Below, piece after piece: positions 1 through 5,277 of a stretch of 5,277 bases of DNA. A program made the translations under genes and the position numbers. The DNA is taken from the NCBI GenBank assembly GCA_024643705.1, contig JAHEML010000328.1, forward strand, positions 1-5,277, given 5' to 3'. Within the stretch, counting starts at the first letter, position 1, and each line of letters begins with the position of its first letter. This DNA is from Caldilineaceae bacterium. Its GTDB lineage: Bacteria; Chloroflexota; Anaerolineae; Caldilineales; Caldilineaceae. The notes under the pieces are model-generated. The model was not told the origin of the DNA. It did not search any database and saw only the letters and a program-made list of their open reading frames with translations.

Positions 1-1
1 C

Positions 2-964
2 AGCGGCGGCACAATCGACAAATTAGAGAGCATACGCGGCTGGTCGCCAGACTTGAGCGAGGCACACTTTCGTCGCCAACTACGCGAAGTTGGCTTGGTC
101 ATCGCCGGGCAAACTGCCGATCTGGCCCCGGCAGACAAACGGCTCTATGCCCTGCGCGACGTGACAGGCACAGTGCCCAGCCTTCCTCTGATCGCGGCCA
201 GCATCATGAGCAAAAAACTGGCCGCAGGGTCCGACGCCATTGTGCTGGACGTAAAATGCGGGCGAGGCGCATTTATGGAAAAGCTGGATGATGCCCGCGC
301 CCTGGCCCGGCTGATGGTTGCCATCGGGGCTGGCGCAGGGCGCAAAGTAACAGCACTGATCACCGGGATGGAGCAGCCCCTGGGCAACGCCGTGGGCAAC
401 GGGCTGGAAGTGCGCGAGGCGATTGCCACCCTGCACGGCCATGGCCCAGCAGACTTTCAAGAATTGGTCGAGCGGGTGAGCGCGGAAATGCTCCTTTTGG
501 GCGACCCAGCCTGTATGGATTTAGGTCTGGCGCAGCAGCGGGTGCAAGAGGCAATTGCATCAGGTGCGGCTCTGGAAAAACTGGTGGCTTTTGTGGCTGC
601 CCAAGGCGGCGATGCGGAGCAGATCGCCCATCCAGAACAGCTACCCATTGCGCCCGTCGAGCGTCCGCTACGGGCAGCATCCGCCGGTTTTGTCCACCAG
701 ATCGACCCGCGGGAAGTTGGCTTGACAGTTGTGGACATGGGCGGGGGGCGCAAGAAAAAGGGAGACGCTATCGACTTTGGCGTGGGTGTTGTCTGTGGGG
801 TCAAAGTGGGCGCGAGGGTTGCCGTGGGTGATCTCCTCTGCACGCTCTACGCCGGGGATGATGCTAGCGCCGACCATGCGCTGGCTCGTCTGCAAGCGGC
901 CTGGCTTGTGGGAGATGCGCCCGTCGAGCCACTGCCCGTGGTGCTGGACAAGATCGGTTATTAG
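2..964 (+). CDS. deoA: Thymidine / pyrimidine-nucleoside phosphorylase, 5'-truncated by window edge
   Basis: Catalyses reversible phosphorolysis of thymidine (and uridine, if a PyNP) to base plus (deoxy)ribose-1-phosphate in cytosolic pyrimidine salvage. The frame is open from base 2, so the TTG at 53 is an internal Leu and not the start. The visible 320 residues begin at the GGT-D-K-L-E-S loop. Thr4 aligns with the E. coli DeoA phosphate contact Thr123; Arg52, Ser67 and Lys71 align with the base-binding Arg171, Ser186 and Lys190. All use a constant offset of 119, so about 119 N-terminal residues, including the Lys84/Ser86 phosphate site, lie off the left edge and the full protein would be about 439 aa, as in the family. 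The C-terminal alpha/beta domain (MGGGRKKK near residues 243-250, then D-A-I-D-F) is complete. Segments such as LYALRDVTGTV and SIMSKKLAAG look closer to Bacillus-type PyNP (pdp) than to E. coli DeoA, so substrate range is uncertain. Confidence 0.95.
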   Translation, partial: SGGTIDKLESIRGWSPDLSEAHFRRQLREVGLVIAGQTADLAPADKRLYALRDVTGTVPSLPLIAASIMSKKLAAGSDAIVLDVKCGRGAFMEKLDDARALARLMVAIGAGAGRKVTALITGMEQPLGNAVGNGLEVREAIATLHGHGPADFQELVERVSAEMLLLGDPACMDLGLAQQRVQEAIASGAALEKLVAFVAAQGGDAEQIAHPEQLPIAPVERPLRAASAGFVHQIDPREVGLTVVDMGGGRKKKGDAIDFGVGVVCGVKVGARVAVGDLLCTLYAGDDASADHALARLQAAWLVGDAPVEPLPVVLDKIGY

Positions 965-969
965 GCGCT

Positions 970-1047
970 GACGACCAACGACCGACGACCAACGACCGAC
1001 AGTAGGCGCGACAACCCTGGTCGTCGGTCGTCTAAGGTCGGTCGTCC
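970..1047. terminator. Possible bidirectional transcript-end hairpin
   Basis: The stem 970-997 / 1020-1047 pairs at about 22 of 28 positions, with a loop of about 22 nt (998-1019). It starts 6 bp after the phosphorylase stop and ends 6 bp from the glycosyltransferase stop. This is where a shared terminator for convergent genes would sit, and the stem is nearly symmetric so it could fold in both transcripts. Neither strand has a U-run after the stem, so it is not a canonical intrinsic terminator. A role in termination or in 3'-end protection is inference only. Confidence 0.35.
971..1047. repeat. Heptamer repeat array in inverted orientation between convergent genes
   Basis: Four heptamers alternating ACGACCA and ACGACCG run from 971 to 998, equal to two perfect copies of the 14-mer ACGACCAACGACCG. 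Opposite-orientation copies (GGTCGTC) lie at 1019-1025, 1026-1032 and 1040-1046. The two blocks are separated by about 21 bp and are mutually complementary at about 22 of 28 positions, so the array is also an imperfect inverted repeat. It fills most of the 88-bp gap between the phosphorylase and glycosyltransferase stop codons. It resembles the short tandem repeats found between genes in some bacteria; the family is not identified. Confidence 0.85.
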
Positions 1048-1052
1048 AAAAT

Positions 1053-2258
1053 TCACCACTCCACCTGTCGCCGCTCTTCGACAACGGTTTTATACAATTC
1101 ATAGGTACGGGCGGCGATATCCGACCAGCGATAGAGGGTTTGGACATCATCCAGGGCCGTAGCCCGCCACTGGGCAGCCCGTTCTTCATCCTCGAAAAGA
1201 ACATCCACCCCCCAGGCAATGCTTTGGGGGTTGTTGGCAATCACCGTCAGCCCGTTGTGCATATGATGAACAACCTCGCTCAGCCCCCCCACATCACTGA
1301 CGATGACGTTGCAACCTGCGGCCATTGCCTCTAGTGCCACAATGCCAAAGGGTTCGTACAAGCTGGGGAAGATGGCCGCATCCACTGTGTTGTAGAGGCA
1401 ATTTCGGGTGGCATCGGTGATAAAACCGAGCAGTTCGACCGCGTGGCTGATCTGCAATTCGTCTACCAAGGCGTGCATCTGTTCCGAATTTTTGCCCGCC
1501 ACCAGCAGGCGCACATGGGGAAAATGGCGCAAGATGTGGGGCATCGCCTTGATCAGAACCGAGAGACCCTTCTCCGGCGTGATGCGCCCCACATAAAAGA
1601 GGATCTTTTCCCCATTGGGAGCATAGCGGCGACGCAGACGCTCCACTTCTTCCGGCGTGGATGTACACAGGGGAGCACAATCGATCCCGTTGGCAATCAC
1701 ACTGGTCTTGTCCAGAGGCACGCCAAAATAGCCGCCCAATTCCCCGGCCATAAAGCCGCTGCACACAATCACCCGCCAAGCCTCGAAGCAGACTTCCCAC
1801 TCCATTTGATTGATCAACACGCTGGTCTGGTTGGGCACATAGGATTGGTGTCGGCCTCGTTCGGTGGCGTGGATTGTCGCCACCAGGGGTGTTTTCCAGT
1901 GATTTTTCAGAGCAATACCTGCACTGGCGACCAGCCAATCATGGACGTGGATCAGATCGTACGGGTCACGTGTTGCCAATCCAACTGCGTAGGTCTCCAA
2001 ACGGTGGTTGCCGTCCACCACGCTGTTGAAGAGATCAAGGGGGGAGACTGGCGGCACATCCACCCGATGAACGGTCACATTGGGCGCGAGGTCTTCCAAT
2101 CGTAGGCCACCTGCTGCTCTGGTGGTCAACACATCCAAATGGAACGATTCGTCATCCAACAGGTGTTGCGAAAGGGCGGGAACCAATTCCGCCACATGCT
2201 TGCCAATGCCACCCACCATGTTGGGCGGGAATTCCCAAGTAATCATCAATACGCGCAT
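1053..2258 (-). CDS. GT4-family glycosyltransferase (glycogen-synthase-like, GT-B fold)
   Basis: A retaining glycosyltransferase of 401 aa, a normal length for GT4, that transfers sugar from a nucleotide-sugar donor; it has no membrane segment and should be cytosolic. The N-terminal acceptor domain starts MRVLMITWEFPP, then GGIGKHV (16-22), the donor/phosphate glycine loop. HVHDW follows at 104-108 and TIHATERGRH at 128-137. The C-terminal Glycos_transf_1 domain has VIANGID (187-193), FYVGRITPEKG (221-231) with Arg225 and Lys230 as expected diphosphate contacts, and the E-x7-E motif Glu302/Glu310 in YEPFGIVALE, followed by GGLSE (324-328). ATG at 2258 is chosen because it opens the conserved first strand and has an AGG upstream. 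An in-frame TTG at 2348 would add 30 residues unlike the family. The GGIGKH and HDW pattern recalls glycogen or sucrose-type synthases, but donor and acceptor cannot be read from sequence. It is convergent with the phosphorylase and 132 bp downstream of the lipoprotein gene. Confidence 0.95.
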   Translation of the reverse strand: MRVLMITWEFPPNMVGGIGKHVAELVPALSQHLLDDESFHLDVLTTRAAGGLRLEDLAPNVTVHRVDVPPVSPLDLFNSVVDGNHRLETYAVGLATRDPYDLIHVHDWLVASAGIALKNHWKTPLVATIHATERGRHQSYVPNQTSVLINQMEWEVCFEAWRVIVCSGFMAGELGGYFGVPLDKTSVIANGIDCAPLCTSTPEEVERLRRRYAPNGEKILFYVGRITPEKGLSVLIKAMPHILRHFPHVRLLVAGKNSEQMHALVDELQISHAVELLGFITDATRNCLYNTVDAAIFPSLYEPFGIVALEAMAAGCNVIVSDVGGLSEVVHHMHNGLTVIANNPQSIAWGVDVLFEDEERAAQWRATALDDVQTLYRWSDIAARTYELYKTVVEERRQVEW

Positions 2259-2264
2259 TATGTT

Positions 2265-2270
2265 CTGCCT
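2265..2270 (-). promoter_or_regulatory. Ribosome binding site for the GT4 gene
   Basis: On the minus strand AGGCAG lies before the ATG at 2258, with 9 nt between AGG and the start codon. It is a weak Shine-Dalgarno match but supports 2258 over the upstream TTG at 2348. That TTG would sit only about 14 nt from the -10 box and so have almost no leader. Confidence 0.5.
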
Positions 2271-2361
2271 GAAAATCAGCGGGCGAGTAAGATGCCTGCT
2301 GTCTCTTTTGCTTGTGTGGGGTGGGGTTGGAAAGTGCAAACTATCCAAATCTATGTGGAGA

Positions 2362-2390
2362 GTTATACCACAAGAACGCGCCGTCTACAA
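2362..2390 (-). promoter_or_regulatory. Candidate extended -10 sigma-70-type promoter for the GT4 gene
   Basis: Read on the minus strand, a -35-like TTGTAG (2390-2385) is followed by a 17-bp spacer and the -10 box TATAAC (2367-2362), five of six matches to consensus. The bases just before the -10 box are TGG, giving the TGn extended -10 element, which can offset a weak -35. The -35 begins directly after the lipoprotein stop codon. Transcription would start near 2355, leaving a leader of about 95 nt before the ATG at 2258. The match is to the general bacterial consensus; the host's own consensus is unknown. Confidence 0.45.
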
Positions 2391-3329
2391 TCAGCGCACT
2401 AGCGACAAAACCAGTGTACCGCTTGAATCCAAAGTGAAGATAGCAGGTCGCCAGACCGTTGTCACAGCCTCGCCAGCCAGCTTTTGCAGCGTGTCGGTGG
2501 TCTGGCGATAGATTGTATATGCAACGGGCGAACTGGGCGTATGATTTGCTGCCCACTCAGTGTACTCATCGTCGATCCAGCCCACCACAAAGAGGGGGTT
2601 GGCTGAACCGCTCGCTGCCCGCTGGCGAATCAGAGCGGCTCCGCTGCCCAAAAGACCAAAGGGCGTATCGGGTAATCGCTCCCACACAGCCTGGGCAAAG
2701 TCGGCTCCGGCTGCCCCATCGCCCAACCACAAAATGCTCTGGCCTGGCTCCACGTCTTCTGGTCGTTGTACAGTGGACACTCCAACCTCCGGCCTGCCAG
2801 CGGGGAGACCGGCCACGCGCAGGGTGTGGCCCGATTTCTGCGCATAAGCAGACGCAGACGCCACCACTTGCTTCACCCAGCCGCTATCCCTAGTTGGCGC
2901 ATAAGGATGCAACCACCTGTCGCCTTCAGCCAGCCCACCCAGCGTCGCCCCGTCTGCCAGGGAATAGGGGCCAATGATTGAGACGATCGATGGATCGGCC
3001 ATGATCTTTTGCCCGGCCCGGGCTACATAGCGGGAACTATCCAGGGCCAGAGGCAACACGTCGATTTTGCGGACGGTGTTGTGGGCGATCTGGTCATGGG
3101 CGATCTGGTCGTGGTTCCAGTCGGCAATCGCTGCACGCATCGCAGCCAAGGCATCATAGCCGTCCTGGCGGTAAAGGCCCTCCACGGGCGCGAGAAGCCC
3201 GATCTTCACCACAGGCCGAGTGGAGCCACAGGCTGACAAAGAGAAGGCAAAGAGCAAAAGAAGAAAGGCAAAAGGCAACCGGCGTGGGATCATGATAGTG
3301 TGTCGATCTTTGAAATCTTTGGTGGACAT
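2391..3329 (-). CDS. Lipoprotein resembling type-1 periplasmic substrate-binding protein
   Basis: A 312-aa secreted lipoprotein. An Arg-Arg n-region (17-18), a Leu/Phe-rich core (19-30) and the lipobox LSAC with Cys34 predict signal peptidase II cleavage and lipid anchoring. The mature part starts VVKIGLLAPVEGLYRQDGYDA, the typical opening of Leu/Ile/Val-type (Peripla_BP_6-like) binding domains. SIVSIIGPYSLADGATL (114-130) fits the ligand-contact loop at the end of the first lobe's Rossmann-like segment. A second lobe spans roughly 150-250 (ILWLGDGAAGADFAQAVW, then PLFVVGWIDDEY). At about 279 mature residues it is shorter than usual (near 350) and its C-terminal hinge looks reduced. No permease or ATPase gene is adjacent, so transport is not established; sensing or an orphan binding role is equally possible. 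The ATG at 3329 has GGA 6 nt upstream and lies 14 bp after the recD2 stop. An in-frame ATG at 3293 would give a more usual 21-aa signal peptide but has no visible Shine-Dalgarno. The ligand is unknown. Confidence 0.85.
   Translation of the reverse strand: MSTKDFKDRHTIMIPRRLPFAFLLLLFAFSLSACGSTRPVVKIGLLAPVEGLYRQDGYDALAAMRAAIADWNHDQIAHDQIAHNTVRKIDVLPLALDSSRYVARAGQKIMADPSIVSIIGPYSLADGATLGGLAEGDRWLHPYAPTRDSGWVKQVVASASAYAQKSGHTLRVAGLPAGRPEVGVSTVQRPEDVEPGQSILWLGDGAAGADFAQAVWERLPDTPFGLLGSGAALIRQRAASGSANPLFVVGWIDDEYTEWAANHTPSSPVAYTIYRQTTDTLQKLAGEAVTTVWRPAIFTLDSSGTLVLSLVR
3081..3110. repeat. 15-bp tandem duplication inside the lipoprotein gene
   Basis: GTGGGCGATCTGGTC (3081-3095) is followed directly by ATGGGCGATCTGGTC (3096-3110), 14 of 15 identical. 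It is in frame and duplicates the pentapeptide HDQIA at residues 73-77 and 78-82, just after the first helix of the N-terminal lobe. The near-identity suggests a recent slippage or duplication event. Confidence 0.85.
3228..3329 (-). other. Lipoprotein signal peptide with lipobox
   Basis: It encodes residues 1-34 of the binding-protein-like lipoprotein. RR is followed by a hydrophobic stretch of about 12 residues (LPFAFLLLLFAF), then SLSAC. The invariant Cys34 codon is 3230-3228. The residue after Cys is Gly and there is no Asp at +2. If translation starts at 3293, the same signal is 21 residues long before the Cys. Confidence 0.85.
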
Positions 3330-3335
3330 AGCTTT

Positions 3336-3338
3336 TCC
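3336..3338 (-). promoter_or_regulatory. Weak ribosome binding site for the lipoprotein gene
   Basis: On the minus strand TGGAAAAGCT immediately precedes the ATG at 3329, with GGA 6 nt from the start. It lies in the 14-bp spacer after the recD2 stop, as expected for a translationally close operon pair. The match is only three bases, so support for this start is modest. Confidence 0.3.
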
Positions 3339-3343
3339 AGTCG

Positions 3344-5277
3344 CTAACTGCCTGCCGTCAAGCGCTCGGTCAGCCCGGTGTGGCGTTCCGACACCCGGTT
3401 GTTGCCCACAGCCAGACCAATGGCCCTGGGTTGGCCCACCAAGACCACCAGCCGCCGGGCACGGGTGACAGCCGTGTAGAGCAGGTTGCGTTGCAACATC
3501 ATATAGTGGGTGGTGAGCACCGGGATCACCACCACAGGAAACTCGCTACCCTGGGACTTGTGCACACTGACGGCGTAGGCGTGGGTCAGCTCATCCAGCT
3601 CCAAAAAGTCGTAGGCCACCGGCTTGCCATCAATGGAGACCACCACCTGCTGCTCGATGGCGTCCAGCCCAACAATATGGCCCATATCCCCGTTGTATAC
3701 CTCTTTATCGTAGTTGTTGCGCACCTGCATCACCCGATCGCCCACACGGAAGATACGGCTGCCCACCATCCGTTCGGGCCGGTTGGGGTTGGGCGGATTG
3801 ATGGCATTCTGGATGGCATCGTTGAGCGCGCCTACACCCACAACACCCCGGTGCATGGGGCTGAGTACCTGAATATCCTGGGGTGGGATGGCAAAACGGC
3901 GCGGGATGCGTTCCTTCACCAACTCCACAACCAATTGAGCGGCCCGCTCTGGCCCTTCGGTGCGAAAGAGGAAGAAATCCGTGGCATTCTCGTTGTCCAC
4001 CACAGGCGTCTGCCCCCGGTTGATGCGGTGAGCGTTCTCGATAATGTAGCTCCCCGCGGCCTGGCGAAAAATCGTATCCAATCGCACCACCGCGGCACTT
4101 TCCCAACGCTCCAACGCTCCAACGCTCTCCTGCTTCTGCCCTTGCTCTACTGCCCGGATAATGTCGTCCAGCACATTGCCCGCGCCCACACTGGGCAGTT
4201 GATCCACATCCCCCACCAGCAGCAAATGCATCCCCTGTGGCACGGCTTTGAGCAGGCTGTTGGTGAGAATCAGATCGAGCATGGACGCCTCGTCCACAAT
4301 CAGCAGATCACCCGCCAGGGGAGATTCCTCGTTGCGTTTGAAGCTCATGCCCTCGCTGGGCTGAAACTCCAGCAGACGGTGGATCGTTTTGGCTTCCTGG
4401 CCCGTGGTTTCCGCAAGCCGTTTGGCGGCGCGACCCGTGGGCGCGGCCAGGAGCACAGTGCGCCCAGTTTGCTGACACAGACGTAAAATGGTGCGCACAG
4501 TCGTCGTTTTGCCAGTCCCCGGCCCACCGGTGAGAATCGTCAGCCGGTGGGTCAGGGCAGATCGCACAGCCAGCCGCTGTTTTTCGGCCAAAACAAAGCC
4601 ACTCTCGGCCTCTAGTTCGGCAAAACTTTCTTCCCAATTCCACTGTTGGAACTGATCGAAACGGCCCATCGTGGGCGCGAGCAGGCGATGCAGCCGGTTG
4701 CTCACCCCCACTTCGCCAAAGTAGAGGGGTGTGAGATAGACGGCCTGTTCCTCCAGCAAAAAGGCGGACACCTCTTCCGGTTGGGGTGCGGCGTAGGCAG
4801 ACTTATTTTCGGAAAGAGATAGCTGTACATGATCCCCTTCGCTGTAGACGGTGGAAACAGACCAGTGCAGGTTGGGCGCCTCGGCCCCGGCGCTGGGGGC
4901 TACCTTCACCCGCTCGCCCCCGCGCAGGTGCAGCACACCCGCCGCGGCCTGTTCCAGGGAGACGCCCAGCAATTCGGCGGCCTGGCCGGTCAGGTCGCGG
5001 CTGGGCAGAAAGACGTGGCCTTCGTCGGTGGATTGGTTGAGGGTGTATTCCACCCCCGCGGCAATGCGCTGGGGCGAGTCCGGCGCCATGCCCAATGCCT
5101 GGGCAATCTTGTCGGCGGTGAGAAAGCCGATGCCATAAATGTCCTGGGCCAGCCGGTAGGGGTTGTCTTGCACAATTTGGATGGAATCGTCGCCGTAGTG
5201 TTTGTAGATTTTGGTAGCCAGACTGGTGCTAACACCGTTGCCCTGCAGGAAGATCATCACTTCTTTGATCGCCCGCT
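3344..5277 (-). CDS. recD2: RecD2-type ATP-dependent 5'-3' DNA helicase, 5'-truncated by window edge
   Basis: A superfamily 1B DNA helicase that unwinds DNA in the 5'-3' direction and acts in repair and replication-fork processing without RecB or RecC. The frame is open to the right edge (643 codons); about 90-110 N-terminal residues are missing, judged against the usual 720-750 aa. The GTG at 5260 is an internal Val. Numbering from it: helix-hairpin-helix repeats at about 1-60; Q-motif Gln228; Walker A GGPGTGKT (245-252, Lys251); motif Ia LAAPTGRAAKRL (271-282); Walker B IVDEAS (Asp323, Glu324); motif III VGDVDQLPSVGAGNVL (349-364); motif IV VVRLDTIFRQA (391-401); motif V region HAYAVSVHKSQGSEFP (560-575); motif VI YTAVTRARR (595-603, Arg600). 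All catalytic motifs are intact, so it should be active. The usual C-terminus (NNRVSERHTGL) is present. Two stretches look longer than typical: about 371-390, carrying an octamer repeat, and about 114-170. The lipoprotein gene follows after 14 bp, probably cotranscribed. Confidence 0.97.
   Translation of the reverse strand, partial: RAIKEVMIFLQGNGVSTSLATKIYKHYGDDSIQIVQDNPYRLAQDIYGIGFLTADKIAQALGMAPDSPQRIAAGVEYTLNQSTDEGHVFLPSRDLTGQAAELLGVSLEQAAAGVLHLRGGERVKVAPSAGAEAPNLHWSVSTVYSEGDHVQLSLSENKSAYAAPQPEEVSAFLLEEQAVYLTPLYFGEVGVSNRLHRLLAPTMGRFDQFQQWNWEESFAELEAESGFVLAEKQRLAVRSALTHRLTILTGGPGTGKTTTVRTILRLCQQTGRTVLLAAPTGRAAKRLAETTGQEAKTIHRLLEFQPSEGMSFKRNEESPLAGDLLIVDEASMLDLILTNSLLKAVPQGMHLLLVGDVDQLPSVGAGNVLDDIIRAVEQGQKQESVGALERWESAAVVRLDTIFRQAAGSYIIENAHRINRGQTPVVDNENATDFFLFRTEGPERAAQLVVELVKERIPRRFAIPPQDIQVLSPMHRGVVGVGALNDAIQNAINPPNPNRPERMVGSRIFRVGDRVMQVRNNYDKEVYNGDMGHIVGLDAIEQQVVVSIDGKPVAYDFLELDELTHAYAVSVHKSQGSEFPVVVIPVLTTHYMMLQRNLLYTAVTRARRLVVLVGQPRAIGLAVGNNRVSERHTGLTERLTAGS
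4103..4126. repeat. Perfect octamer x3 tandem repeat within recD2
   Basis: CCAACGCT occurs three times without mismatch (4103-4110, 4111-4118, 4119-4126), with a partial CTC continuing at 4127-4129. On the coding strand it reads AGCGTTGG x3 and encodes SVGALERW, residues 379-386 counted from the Val codon at 5260. Three units equal eight codons, so the frame is kept; one unit more or less would break it. It falls between helicase motifs III and IV. Confidence 0.95.

Noticed and set aside
53..55. TTG as the start codon of the phosphorylase
   Set aside because: The frame is open back to base 2 and encodes the conserved GGT-D-K-L-E-S phosphate-site loop upstream, so this TTG is an internal leucine and the gene is cut by the window edge.
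1284..1290. C7 homopolymer as a phase-variation tract in the glycosyltransferase
   Set aside because: It encodes the conserved GGLSE motif (Gly-Gly codons) and is short, so it is explained by protein sequence.
1443..2105. Plus-strand open frame of about 220 codons antisense to the glycosyltransferase
   Set aside because: The opposite strand encodes clear GT4 motifs throughout, and the antisense translation shows no family signature.
2318..2330. G-rich plus-strand run (GGGGTGGGGTTGG) as a G-quadruplex
   Set aside because: Only two runs of four G and one of two are present, so at best a weak two-tetrad structure. It lies on the strand that does not form the leader RNA.
2346..2348. TTG start extending the glycosyltransferase by 30 residues
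   Set aside because: The extra residues are unlike the family, the ATG at 2258 opens the conserved first beta strand, and the candidate promoter leaves almost no leader for this TTG.
3237..3280. Purine-rich stretch (AAAG/AAGG motifs) as a repeat element
   Set aside because: It is interrupted by C residues and is explained by Leu/Phe codons of the lipoprotein signal peptide on the minus strand.
3380..4486. Long open frame on the plus strand, antisense to recD2
   Set aside because: It lies wholly within a gene with all helicase motifs intact. Its translation is His/Gln-rich with no recognisable domain, as expected for a shadow frame in GC-rich coding DNA.
5258..5260. GTG as the start of recD2
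   Set aside because: The upstream in-frame residues R-A-I-K-E continue the usual helicase sequence before MIFLQGNGVS, so the start lies beyond the right edge.

Overview
This 5.3-kb, GC-rich window is an ordinary bacterial chromosomal segment holding four protein genes, two of them cut by the window edges. Dense coding, a PyNP-like thymidine phosphorylase, a glycogen-synthase-like GT4 glycosyltransferase, a RecD2 helicase without RecBC, and short GC-rich tandem repeats together suggest a Chloroflexota-type bacterium (Anaerolineae or Caldilineae flavour). That placement is inferred from the look of the proteins and has not been tested by any search.

Layout: (i) 2-964, plus strand: the C-terminal three quarters of a thymidine/pyrimidine-nucleoside phosphorylase. 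(ii) 965-1052: an 88-bp gap between convergent genes, filled with heptamer repeats in inverted orientation. (iii) 1053-2258, minus strand: a complete GT4 glycosyltransferase. (iv) 2259-2390: a 132-bp intergenic region with a good candidate extended -10 promoter for the glycosyltransferase. (v) 2391-3329, minus strand: a lipoprotein resembling the type-1 periplasmic-binding-protein fold. (vi) 3344-5277, minus strand: a RecD2 superfamily-1 helicase whose N-terminus lies beyond the right edge. No RNA gene, insertion sequence, CRISPR array or phage gene was seen.

recD2 and the lipoprotein gene are 14 bp apart and probably share a transcript. The glycosyltransferase probably has its own promoter. 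The phosphorylase is transcribed towards them. The four products (nucleoside salvage, glycan synthesis, ligand binding at the cell surface, DNA repair) do not form an obvious pathway, and I see no new defence or mobile system. The most interesting signals are short repeats. A perfect 8-bp x3 array lies inside recD2, where it encodes part of an apparent insertion between helicase motifs III and IV; gain or loss of one unit would shift the frame. A 7-bp array forms a large imperfect stem between the convergent genes. A 15-bp duplication lies in the lipoprotein gene.
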